Shown here: one piece after another, positions 1 to 6,365 of the stretch
How the letters are laid out: each line of letters opens with the position of its first letter
Position numbering within the stretch: position 1 is the stretch's first letter
NCBI GenBank assembly: GCA_019247975.1
Contig: JAFBAD010000080.1
Location: forward strand, 1-8,552
Reading direction: 5' to 3'
DNA length: 8,552 bases
Origin: Acidimicrobiia bacterium
GTDB lineage: Bacteria; Actinomycetota; Acidimicrobiia; Acidimicrobiales; Iamiaceae
The notes under the pieces: generated by a model
Seen by the model: the letters and a program-made list of their open reading frames with translations, nothing else
Told to the model about the DNA's origin: nothing
Database searches by the model: none
Made by a program: the position numbers and the translations under genes

Positions 1-113
1 CTGCCGGTGCCTCGGTCGCCCTCGATGTGGAGGCGACCGGACTTCGTGGTCGCCGCCAGGAGACGGAGTACATCGGCGAGTGCGAACGTGTCGAGGGTGC
101 CCTGCAGGGCCAC
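1..113 (-). CDS. DUF4388 (PATAN-like) domain protein, N-terminal fragment
   Basis: Only the first 37 codons are in the window; the rest lies beyond position 1. The start is a GTG at 113-111, five bases after a perfect AGGAGG. The translated start reads GTLDTFALADVLRLLAATTK, followed by SGRLHIEG. This is the typical opening of DUF4388: a 'G-L-x-x-F-x-L-x-D-v-L-r-L-L' helix followed by 'T-x-K-S-G-x-L-x-I', where a strand begins. In the families I know, DUF4388 is a regulatory or protein-interaction domain found alone or beside response-regulator, GGDEF or pilus-related genes in actinobacteria, deltaproteobacteria and cyanobacteria; its exact function is not settled. The gene is 83 bases downstream of aroE and has its own apparent promoter, so it probably begins a new transcription unit. 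The domain call rests on about 35 residues, and the full domain structure cannot be seen. Confidence 0.72.
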   Translation of the reverse strand, partial: MALQGTLDTFALADVLRLLAATTKSGRLHIEGDRGTG

Positions 114-116
114 GGC

Positions 117-130
117 GACCTCCTGAGGTC
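117..130. repeat. Short inverted repeat covering the ribosome site
   Basis: The plus strand reads GACCTC-CT-GAGGTC, a perfect six-base inverted repeat with a two-base centre. As RNA on the minus strand it could form a five-pair stem (GACCU/AGGUC) with a four-base CAGG loop, which would include part of the AGGAGG ribosome site. A five-pair stem is modest, and part of the symmetry comes simply from the AGGAGG-like sequence, so a regulatory role is only a possibility. Confidence 0.4.
119..124 (-). promoter_or_regulatory. Strong ribosome binding site of the DUF4388 gene
   Basis: The minus strand reads AGGAGG, a perfect anti-16S match, with a five-base spacer (TCGCC) to the GTG start at 113. It is the best Shine-Dalgarno sequence in the window and decides the start of this truncated gene. 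It lies inside the inverted repeat at 117-130, so it could be partly hidden in a short RNA hairpin. Confidence 0.85.
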
Positions 131-146
131 AGGCGGGACAACCCAA

Positions 147-173
147 CCATCGGCCGGAACCCGGCAGATTCGA
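147..173 (-). promoter_or_regulatory. Possible sigma-28/WhiG-type promoter for the DUF4388 gene
   Basis: On the minus strand, TCGA (173-170, preceded by C) and GCCGATGG (154-147) are separated by exactly 15 bases. The known FliA/WhiG class consensus is TAAA, 15 bases, GCCGATAA; here six of eight positions match in the -10 element, including the GCCGAT core, and two of four in the -35 element. Transcription would start around position 140, giving a leader of about 27 bases with the AGGAGG site inside it. The exact spacing and intact GCCGAT core support the call. The imperfect -35 and GG ending weaken it. Confidence 0.45.
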
Positions 174-174
174 G

Positions 175-188
175 GGGCCGAAGGACCC
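175..188 (-). other. Small hairpin between aroE and the promoter
   Basis: The minus strand reads GGGTCCTTCGGCCC, able to form a five-pair stem with one G-U pair and a CUUC loop, or an alternative C(UUCG)G loop. It begins eight bases after the aroE stop codon and ends one base before the putative -35 element. It has no following U-run, so it is a poor classical terminator. From memory, similar 'CCTTCGG' hairpins sit just upstream of sigma-28-like promoters in other actinobacteria, but I cannot check that here. It may serve as a weak aroE 3' end, a promoter-associated element, or nothing. Confidence 0.35.
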
Positions 189-196
189 AAAGGGGG

Positions 197-1021
197 CTAG
201 GCCCGGCGGGCCAGCTCCGCAGTGGCGGCCGCCGACATGACCTCGACCGGCGGGTCCTCGCCGGTCCAGTGCCGGAACGCGTGTGCCGCCTGGTGGATCA
301 GCATCCCGAGGCCGTTCACCGCCACCGCGCCCCGCTCCCGGGCGGCCCGGACCAGCGCAGTGGTGGCCGGCTCGTAGATCAGGTCGACGACCAGCTGCCC
401 GCCGCCGAGCCGCTCGACGTCGACGGGGCTCCGTTCGGCCGCTGCGCCGCTGCCCATGCCCACCGAGGTCGCGTTGACGACGAGGTCGCACCCGGCGATG
501 TCGTCCTCCGAACCGACGCGGCCGGCGTCACCGGCGAGGCGCGCCGCAGCCTCGGCCCGGGCGGCGGTGCGGTTGACGACGACCACCTCGGCTGCCCCGG
601 CCTCGCCGAGCGCCTGGATGACCGCCCGTGCGGCACCGCCGGCGCCCAGGACGACCGTCCGCTGGCCGCGCGGGTCGTATCCCTCGTCCTGGTCGAGCGC
701 GTCGAGGAAGCCGGCACCGTCGGTGTTGTCGCCGACCAGCTCCTCACCGCGCCACCACACGCAGTTCACCGCGCCGAGCACGGTGGCGATCGGCGTGCAC
801 GAGTCGACCAGGTCGGCGACGGCCGCCTTGTGGGGCATCGTCACCGACATCCCGGCGAACGGCACCGTGCGCATCACCTCGATGACCTCGGCCGCGTGCC
901 CCTCGGGCACCGAGATCGCGAGGTACCTCCACGGCAGGTCGAGCGCCTCGAACGCCGCGTTGTGCATCGCCGGCGAGAGCGAGTGGTCGATCGGCTTGCC
1001 GATCACCGCGCCTATCTTCAC
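197..1021 (-). CDS. aroE: Shikimate dehydrogenase (NADP+)
   Basis: This cytoplasmic enzyme reduces 3-dehydroshikimate to shikimate, the fourth step of the shikimate route to chorismate. The 274-residue product has the usual length. Visible motifs include HSLSP at 13-17 (shikimate-binding serines), SVTMPHK at 59-65 with the catalytic lysine K65, GAVN at 83-86, and NTDG at 99-102 with the catalytic aspartate D101. The Rossmann part has GAGGAAR at 126-132, an NRT motif at 150-152 that favours NADP, and NATSVGM at 183-189. The C-terminal helix carries the substrate glutamine Q244 in LIHQAAHAF. Position 59 is Ser where E. coli has Asn (NVTxPxK); as far as I recall, this variant is common in actinobacteria. 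The start is a GTG with GGAG eight bases upstream, 16 bases after mltG. It is the last gene of the packed block. The motifs favour true AroE over the quinate/shikimate YdiB type. Confidence 0.96.
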   Translation of the reverse strand: MKIGAVIGKPIDHSLSPAMHNAAFEALDLPWRYLAISVPEGHAAEVIEVMRTVPFAGMSVTMPHKAAVADLVDSCTPIATVLGAVNCVWWRGEELVGDNTDGAGFLDALDQDEGYDPRGQRTVVLGAGGAARAVIQALGEAGAAEVVVVNRTAARAEAAARLAGDAGRVGSEDDIAGCDLVVNATSVGMGSGAAAERSPVDVERLGGGQLVVDLIYEPATTALVRAARERGAVAVNGLGMLIHQAAHAFRHWTGEDPPVEVMSAAATAELARRA

Positions 1022-1037
1022 GGCTGTCGCTCCGGGC

Positions 1038-2120
1038 TCAGCCGCAACCGAGGCCCTTCTGCTCGCACTCGTGCTTCTTGTCGATGAACTCCGACTCCGA
1101 GGCGGTGAAGAAGTGCCGGCCCGGTGCCTCCAGCACGTAGTACAGCCAGTCCCCGTCGGCCGGGTGCAGCGCCGCGTCGATGGCCGCCTCGCCGGGCAGG
1201 TCGATGGGCGTCGGCGGCAGGCCGACGTGGCGTCGGGTGTTGTAGGGCGAGTCGCTGTCGAAGTCGACGTCGGTGCCGTTGAGCTCGGCCTCGTAGCGCG
1301 ACGTCGCGTCGATGCCGAGCGTCATGTCGTCGTTCATCCGGTTGTAGATGACCCGGGCGATCTTCGGACCCTCCTCGGGGCTGCCCGCCTCGGCCTGGAT
1401 CAACGACGCGACCGTGAGGATCTCGTAGGGCGACAGCTCGGGCACCTCGTCGCCCGCCGACTGGACGCCCCCCTCGACCCCGGCCTTCGTGGCGACGATG
1501 TCCATCTGGCCGACCATCCGCTTCACGATCGCGTTCGCGTCGTCCTGGTCGCCGATGTCGTAGGTGGCCGGGAACAGCAGGCCCTCGAGCGACGTCTGGT
1601 CGGTCGGCTCGTAGGCGGAGCGGATCGTGGTGTCGGCCAGCGCGGCCTGCACCTTGTCCGCGGTGAAGCGGGGATCGGCCTTGGCCAGCAGCTCGACGAA
1701 CTTCTTCAGCGTGACGCCCTCGGGGATCGTGATCTTCTCGACGGGCGGGGGCGCCGGGCCCTTGCGGATCACGTCGAGCGCCTCGTCGAACGACGAGTCG
1801 CGGTGGAAGGTGTAGGAGCCCGCCTGCACCTCGATCTTCTTGCCGTGCGCCCAGAACCGGAAGATCGTCGCGTTGCTGATCACGTTGCGGTCGGCGAGCA
1901 CACCGCCGACGCCGCTCAGCGTCGCGCCCTTCTCGATCTCCACCGACACCGCCTTGCCCGGAGGACCGGGCGGGTCGACCTTGTGCTGGTACCAGCCCCG
2001 GATGCCGAGGCCGACGACGAGGAGCATCACCGCCAGGATCGCCATGACGACGAACAGCCGGGGCAGTGTGCGCCGCTCGGGCGGCAGGTCCACGTACTCC
2101 TCCTCGGGAGTGCGGCTCAC
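1038..2120 (-). CDS. mltG: Endolytic murein transglycosylase MltG
   Basis: MltG is a membrane-anchored lytic transglycosylase that cuts nascent peptidoglycan glycan strands and is thought to set their length. The 360-residue product has a short cytoplasmic tail (1-20), one transmembrane helix at about 21-41, and a periplasmic-side YceG domain from about 55 to 348. Catalytic-domain motifs are TVASLIQAEAG at 236-246, VIYNRM at 258-262, DATSRY at 271-276, SPYNTR at 291-296, GLPPTPI at 300-306 and HPADGDWLYYV at 319-329. Against the 'ASivEkE' pattern of the family, the first Glu is Gln242 and the second, Glu244, is retained; I take Glu244 as the probable catalytic residue. The frame stays open far upstream through ruvX and alaS, but homology starts only here. 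The GTG at 2120 overlaps the ruvX stop as GTGA, which fixes the start and suggests coupled translation. No strong ribosome site is present. The C-terminus has two cysteines (C352, C359), possibly a disulfide. Confidence 0.95.
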   Translation of the reverse strand: MSRTPEEEYVDLPPERRTLPRLFVVMAILAVMLLVVGLGIRGWYQHKVDPPGPPGKAVSVEIEKGATLSGVGGVLADRNVISNATIFRFWAHGKKIEVQAGSYTFHRDSSFDEALDVIRKGPAPPPVEKITIPEGVTLKKFVELLAKADPRFTADKVQAALADTTIRSAYEPTDQTSLEGLLFPATYDIGDQDDANAIVKRMVGQMDIVATKAGVEGGVQSAGDEVPELSPYEILTVASLIQAEAGSPEEGPKIARVIYNRMNDDMTLGIDATSRYEAELNGTDVDFDSDSPYNTRRHVGLPPTPIDLPGEAAIDAALHPADGDWLYYVLEAPGRHFFTASESEFIDKKHECEQKGLGCG

Positions 2121-2536
2121 GACGGGTGGCGTCCGTCGAGCCAGGTCTGGAGCAGCACCGCCGCGGCCGCACCGTCGACGACCGAGCGCCGGCGTCGCGC
2201 GTCGAGGCCCTGGTCGGCGAGCAGGCGGTGCGCGGTGACCGTGGTGAGCCGTTCGTCGTGCACCTCGACCGGCACGGCGAGCGCCTCCCGCAGCTCCTCG
2301 ACCTCGGCGCGGGCCGACTGCGCAGCAGGCCCTTCGCGACCGTCGAGCGACAGCGGCAGGCCGACGAGCACGAGACCGGCCTCCTCCTCGCTCACGAGCT
2401 CCGCGATGCGCCGGTGATCGCGGGCACGATCGCCTGACCGCGCCACGAAGGGCCGCGGCGAGGCGAGCGTCTCGGTGGCGTCGCTGACCGCCACGCCGAC
2501 GCGGCGGGTCCCGAGGTCGAGGGCGAGGACGCGCAC
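2117..2536 (-). CDS. ruvX: RuvX/YqgF family RNase H-fold nuclease
   Basis: The YqgF family has an RNase H/resolvase fold. It is known for a role in 16S rRNA 5'-end processing in E. coli and was earlier proposed as a Holliday junction resolvase. The 139-residue product has the expected length and is cytoplasmic. It starts with MRVLALDLGTRRVGVAVSD, where D7 is the first metal ligand. Other motifs are LVGLPLSLDG at 57-66, HDERLTT at 93-99 with acidic E95, and VDGAAAAVLLQTWLD at 120-134 with the last acidic residue D121, so the acidic active-site set is intact. The start is GTG, three bases after the alaS stop and without a clear ribosome site, so translation is probably coupled to alaS. Its end overlaps mltG by four bases. 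The alaS-ruvX-mltG order is widespread in actinobacteria, which supports the call. Confidence 0.95.
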   Translation of the reverse strand: MRVLALDLGTRRVGVAVSDATETLASPRPFVARSGDRARDHRRIAELVSEEEAGLVLVGLPLSLDGREGPAAQSARAEVEELREALAVPVEVHDERLTTVTAHRLLADQGLDARRRRSVVDGAAAAVLLQTWLDGRHPS

Positions 2537-2539
2537 GAA

Positions 2540-5176
2540 CTAGTCGGCCGAGCCGGCCGGCGGGATGCCGGCCGCGGCGCGGGCCTGGTCGAGCGCCTCC
2601 GCGAGGCGGGACGGATCGCGACCGCCCGCCTGCGCGATGTCGGCCGCCTTCCCGCCTCCGCCACCGACGGTCTTCGCCGCGTCGCCGATCAGGTTCCCGG
2701 CGTGCAGACCGCTGTCCGCCGTGACCGCCGCGATGATCGTGACGCCGCCGCCCTCGGGCCGGCTGCCGAGCACCACGCCCCGCATCCCCGGCCGGTCCCG
2801 CAACGCGAGCGCCAGCTCCCGCAGGTCGTCCCGGGCCACGCCCTCGACCTCGGCCACCACGACCCCGTCGACCGCCTGTTCGGCCAGCGCGTCCGCGCCG
2901 CCTCCGGCGAGCTGCTTGCGGAGCGCCTTGATCTCGTCGCGGAGCGCCTTCGCCTCGTCGAGGCGCTTGGTGATCCCGTCGATCAGCTCGGCGGCCGGCA
3001 CGCCGACGAGGCCCGCGGCCCGGTCGAGCTGGTCCTCCTCGCGCCGCAGCCGCTCGATGGGGCCGGTACCGGTGACCGCCTCGACCCGCCGCAGGTTCGA
3101 CCCGATCGAGCCCTCGGACACGATCTTCATCGGGCCGATGTCGCCCAGCGCCTTGACGTGGGTGCCGCCGCACAGCTCGGTCGAATGGCGGCCGGCCTCG
3201 AGCACGCGGACGATCTCGCCGTACTTCTCACCGAAGAACGCGATGGCCCCCAGGGCCTGCGCCTCCGCCTTGGTCGTCTCGAAGTGGTGGACGGGCGCGT
3301 TGTCGAGGATCTCGTGGTTGGCCAGGTCCTCGATCTCCTGGATCTGCTGTGCGGTGACCGGCTCGTAGTGGCTGAAGTCGAAGCGCAGCCGGTCCGGAGC
3401 GACGTACGAACCCTGCTGCTTCACGTGGTCGCCGAGCACCTCCCGCAGCGCCCAGTGGAGGATGTGCGTGCCCGTGTGGTTGCGACGGATCGCGTCGCGG
3501 CGGAGCACGTCGAACGACGCGGTGGCCTCCTGGCCCACGTCGACGGTGCCCTCGACGATCTTCGCCCGGTGGACCGGCAGGCCCGGCCGCGCGTTCGTGG
3601 TGTCGAGCACCTGTGCGGTGCCCGTCGCGGTGGTGATGGTGCCGGTGTCGCCGACCTGGCCGCCGGACTCGGCGTAGAAGGGCGTGCGGTCGAGGAAGAT
3701 CCCGACCTCCTCGCCGTCGCCGTCGCCGTCGGCGCCCGGCAGCGGAACGATCGCGAGGATGCGGGCCTTCGACTCGTTCTCCTCGCGACCGGTGAACACG
3801 CTCGTGCCGTGCTCGGCCAGGATCGCCGCGTACTGGGCGTCGGTGTCGCCCGCCGCGACGCCGCCCTTGCGGCTCGACTCACGGGCGCGGCGCCGCTGCT
3901 CGGCCATCGCCGCGTCGAACGCCTCGACGTCGACCTGGTAGCCGCGGTCGCCGGCGATCTCGGTGGTCACCTCGAGCGGGAAGCCGTAGGTGTCGTGCAG
4001 CTGGAAGGCGACCGAGCCGGCGACGGTGCCACCCTCGTCGAGTCGCTCGAGCTCGGTGTCGAGGATGGTGAGCCCGGTCCGCAGGGTGCGCCGGAACTGG
4101 TCCTCCTCGCGGTCGAGGACGACCTGCACCTGCTCGGCCGCGGCGACCACCTCGGGGTACGCATCGCCCATCACCTCGACGACGTGCTCGGCCAGGCGGG
4201 GCGTGATCGCGTGCTCGACGCCGAGCAGGTACGCGAAGCGGATCGCACGACGGATGATGCGGCGCAACACGTAGCCGCGGTCCTCGTTGCTCGGGATGAC
4301 GCCGTCGGCGATGAGGAACGTCATCGTGCGGGCGTGGTCCGCGATCAGCCGCAGCGCGACGTCGCCCTGCTCGCTCTCGCCGAGGCGGTGCCCGGTGACC
4401 GACTGCACCGCGTCGACCATTCGGCTGACCGTGTCCGCCACGTACAGCGACGGGTTGTCCTGCAGCACCGCGAGCGTGCGCTCGAACCCCTCGCCGGTAT
4501 CGATGTTCTTGCTGCCCAGGTCGCGCAGCTGGCCGTCCGCACCCCGGAAGTACTGCTGGAACACGAGGTTCCAGATCTCGACGTAGCGCTGCTCGCCCGC
4601 CGGGTTGGCCGGACCACCCTCGGGGCCGAGGCGCTCGCCGTAGTCCCAGAAGATCTCCGAGCTGGGGCCGCACGGGCCCGTGTCGCCCATCTCCCAGAAG
4701 TTGTCCTTGTCGAGCCGCTGGATGCGCTCGCGCGGGAAGCCCACGTGGTCGGCCCAGATCTGCTCGGCCTCGTCATCGCTGACGTGCACGGTGACCCACA
4801 TGCGGTCACCGTCGAGGCCGAGCTCCTCGGTCAGGAACTCCCACGCCCATGCGATCGCGTCGGGCTTGAAGTAGTCGTCGAAGCTGAAATTGCCCAGCAT
4901 CTCGAAGAAGCTGAGGTGGCGCCGGGAGCGACCGATGTCGTCGAGGTCGTTGTGCTTGCCGCCGGCCCGCACGCAGCGCTGCACGGACGTGGCCCGAGGC
5001 GGCCGGAACGGCACCGGCTCCTCGTCGAGCCAGTACGGGACGAACTGCATCATCCCCGAGTTCGTGAACATCGGGGCGGTCGGGTGCAGCGGGATCAGGC
5101 CGGCCGACGGCACGAGCGTGTGCCCGCGCGCCTCGAAGAACGCGGTGAACCTCCGTCGCAGCTCGGCCGATTCCAT
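2540..5176 (-). CDS. alaS: Alanyl-tRNA synthetase
   Basis: This class II synthetase attaches alanine to tRNA-Ala in the cytoplasm and clears mischarged Ser- and Gly-tRNA-Ala. The 878-residue product is full length. The aminoacylation domain has motif 1/2 residues at 61-100 (RATSVQRCVRAGGKHNDLDD then RHLSFFEMLGNFSF), FWEMGDTGPCGPSSE at 160-174 and KNIDTGEGFERT at 223-234. The editing domain has the zinc site HTGTH (H567, H571) and ELCGGTH (C669, H673), so editing looks active. A coiled-coil stretch at about 705-758 leads to the DHHA1-type C-terminal domain with GGGGG at 838-842 and AGGRDP at 850-855. A short acidic low-complexity loop GADGDGDGEE lies at 481-490. The start is ATG, the only one among the visible starts, with GAGG four bases upstream in the 13-base gap after the glycan-binding protein. 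The position between the small membrane proteins and ruvX fits the actinobacterial pattern. Confidence 0.99.
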   Translation of the reverse strand: MESAELRRRFTAFFEARGHTLVPSAGLIPLHPTAPMFTNSGMMQFVPYWLDEEPVPFRPPRATSVQRCVRAGGKHNDLDDIGRSRRHLSFFEMLGNFSFDDYFKPDAIAWAWEFLTEELGLDGDRMWVTVHVSDDEAEQIWADHVGFPRERIQRLDKDNFWEMGDTGPCGPSSEIFWDYGERLGPEGGPANPAGEQRYVEIWNLVFQQYFRGADGQLRDLGSKNIDTGEGFERTLAVLQDNPSLYVADTVSRMVDAVQSVTGHRLGESEQGDVALRLIADHARTMTFLIADGVIPSNEDRGYVLRRIIRRAIRFAYLLGVEHAITPRLAEHVVEVMGDAYPEVVAAAEQVQVVLDREEDQFRRTLRTGLTILDTELERLDEGGTVAGSVAFQLHDTYGFPLEVTTEIAGDRGYQVDVEAFDAAMAEQRRRARESSRKGGVAAGDTDAQYAAILAEHGTSVFTGREENESKARILAIVPLPGADGDGDGEEVGIFLDRTPFYAESGGQVGDTGTITTATGTAQVLDTTNARPGLPVHRAKIVEGTVDVGQEATASFDVLRRDAIRRNHTGTHILHWALREVLGDHVKQQGSYVAPDRLRFDFSHYEPVTAQQIQEIEDLANHEILDNAPVHHFETTKAEAQALGAIAFFGEKYGEIVRVLEAGRHSTELCGGTHVKALGDIGPMKIVSEGSIGSNLRRVEAVTGTGPIERLRREEDQLDRAAGLVGVPAAELIDGITKRLDEAKALRDEIKALRKQLAGGGADALAEQAVDGVVVAEVEGVARDDLRELALALRDRPGMRGVVLGSRPEGGGVTIIAAVTADSGLHAGNLIGDAAKTVGGGGGKAADIAQAGGRDPSRLAEALDQARAAAGIPPAGSAD

Positions 5177-5189
5177 GAGACCTCAGAGC

Positions 5190-6101
5190 CTACGGGGTAC
5201 CCCGGAGCTCGATCTCCGCGATAGGCGACTTCCGGGTGGGCTTCTGGCCCTGGCCGTGGTCGTTCGGCGTGACCTTGCCGGGGAAGACGCTGCGGATCTC
5301 GACGGTGACCGTCTCGGTCGTGACATCGACCGCCGTGCGCTGCAGGTCCGGCTTCGGCTCGAACGACTGGGTGGCGGTCTTCCCGCCGTCGAAGACCCAG
5401 CGGACCTCGGCGATCTTGTTGTTCTGCACGAATCGGTCGGTGCCGTCGGCGGGGTCGACCTTCACGATGCCGGGGACCAGCCCGACCGAGCCGAGGTGCA
5501 CCGCCCGGTCGAACCGGATCCGCAGGGTCTGGCCGACGCCGTCGTCGTCGCAGCGCCACGCGGTCGCCTCGTCGCCGTCGACGGCCCGGGCCGGTTCGTA
5601 GCTCGTGACGTGACCGGCCGCGTCGCGGCTGTCCGCGCCGGTGCAGGACGCGTCGACGGCCGCCGGCTTCACGACCACCGATCCGGGCGGAGCCGACGAG
5701 CCCGGTGACGTGGTCGAGGACCGCGCCGCGCCCTGCCCGTCGTCCGAGTCCTGGCGGGTGAGCTGGTAGCCGACGAGCACGGCGAGCGCGAGGACGACCA
5801 GCGCGCCGATGACCGCGGCGACGATCAGCCCGGCGCGCCGCGAGGGCGGCCGGGGCGGCGGCACCGCCGCCGGGGCGACGTGGGTGGGACCGGCCGGCGG
5901 CGGGGGCACGGTCGCAGTCGCGGCCGGCGCTCCGCCGACCCGCTCCGCCCCGGCCCGTCCGACCGCGGCCCAGTAGCCGCCGTCGGGGTCGGGTCGGGGT
6001 CCGCTAGCGGCCGGCTGCTCACCGGTGACCGGGGTGCCGCAGGCCCGGCAGAACCGGGCCCCCTCCGCGAGCTGCAGCCCGCACTCGCGACACTCGATCA
6101 C
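5190..6101 (-). CDS. Zinc-ribbon membrane protein with NADase-type glycan-binding domain
   Basis: The 303-residue product is a single-pass membrane protein of unknown role. Residues 1-22 form a zinc ribbon with C4-x2-C7 and C18-x2-C21. A Pro/Ala-rich cytoplasmic linker runs to about 87, SRR at 87-89 marks the inner face, and one transmembrane helix spans about 91-112. A Ser/Pro/Gly-rich stalk (122-143) leads to an outer domain at about 146-300. That domain has AVDGDEATAWRC at 173-184, GQTLRIRF at 190-197, VPGIVKVD at 209-216, FVQNNKIAEVRWVFDGG at 224-240 and a final SPIAEIELRG. The 'alDGd-TAW... G-G-t-l-i-F ... NN-i-v-v-f-dGG' pattern is that of the galactose-binding-like (F5/8 type C) fold named NADase-type glycan-binding domain. 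C153 and C184 could form a disulfide. No catalytic NADase part is present. The GTG start overlaps the upstream stop as GTGA; a longer in-frame extension to 6305 is unlikely because it would overlap the upstream gene. Binding of a cell-surface glycan is inference. Confidence 0.82.
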   Translation of the reverse strand: MIECRECGLQLAEGARFCRACGTPVTGEQPAASGPRPDPDGGYWAAVGRAGAERVGGAPAATATVPPPPAGPTHVAPAAVPPPRPPSRRAGLIVAAVIGALVVLALAVLVGYQLTRQDSDDGQGAARSSTTSPGSSAPPGSVVVKPAAVDASCTGADSRDAAGHVTSYEPARAVDGDEATAWRCDDDGVGQTLRIRFDRAVHLGSVGLVPGIVKVDPADGTDRFVQNNKIAEVRWVFDGGKTATQSFEPKPDLQRTAVDVTTETVTVEIRSVFPGKVTPNDHGQGQKPTRKSPIAEIELRGTP

Positions 6102-6361
6102 GTCGAACGCGCGTCGACCCGGCGTCCGGCGGTCGTCTCGACCTGCTCGCGCAGCTCGGCCTCGCGAGCCGCCATCGCGGCGCGTCCCTCCGACGCGGCC
6201 GCGAACACGTCGTTGACACGCCGCTTCGCCGCGTTCGTCACCTCCCGCTGCATGCGCTGGGGAAGGTGGGCCGCCGCCTCCCGCACGCGCCGCTGCACCC
6301 ACCACGACGAACCCACGCCGGTGGCGGCGCCCACGGTGAACCAGATGGTGCGCTTCAGCAC
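6098..6361 (-). CDS. Small membrane protein, DUF6167-like
   Basis: The 87-residue product has an N-terminal hydrophobic segment at about 5-23 with the pattern WFTVGAATGVGSSWWVQRRV, then a long charged helix ending in AAMAAREAELREQVE at 61-75. The pattern 'R-x-x-W/F-x-x-G-A-A-x-G-V' plus a terminal 'M-A-x-R-E-A-E-L-R-E' stretch matches what I recall of the DUF6167 proteins that lie between the DUF948 gene and alaS in Streptomyces. The role is unknown. The most likely topology is an N-terminal anchor with a cytoplasmic helical tail. The GTG start is four bases after the DUF948 stop, with GAGGAG seven bases upstream. Its stop overlaps the next gene as GTGA. The family name rests on pattern and position, so it is less sure than the gene itself. 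Confidence 0.75.
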   Translation of the reverse strand: MLKRTIWFTVGAATGVGSSWWVQRRVREAAAHLPQRMQREVTNAAKRRVNDVFAAASEGRAAMAAREAELREQVETTAGRRVDARST

Positions 6362-6365
6362 GCGC

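Noticed and set aside
175..188. Classical intrinsic terminator after aroE
   Set aside because: The stem is only five pairs with a G-U pair, and no U-run follows; the T's precede it instead.
114..196. c-di-GMP (GEMM-I) riboswitch, suggested by GCCGGGTTCCG on the minus strand
   Set aside because: The conserved 5' half with GGCAAACC-like and GACGCAAAGC-like segments is missing, and the leader is too short.
456..2417. 653-codon open frame on the plus strand across aroE, mltG and ruvX
   Set aside because: It runs antisense to three well-supported genes and has only low-complexity sequence.
2121..3173. Upstream extension of the mltG frame through ruvX and into alaS
   Set aside because: The extra residues are Arg/Gly/Ala-rich shadow sequence; MltG homology and a GTGA overlap fix the start at 2120.
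2702..5224. 840-codon open frame on the plus strand, antisense to alaS
   Set aside because: It mirrors alaS codon structure in GC-rich DNA, has a biased Arg/Val/Asp/Leu composition without recognisable domains, and alaS motifs are unambiguous on the other strand.
6102..6305. N-terminal extension of the glycan-binding protein
   Set aside because: It would overlap the DUF6167-like gene almost fully and adds low-complexity residues; the zinc ribbon begins right after the GTG at 6101.
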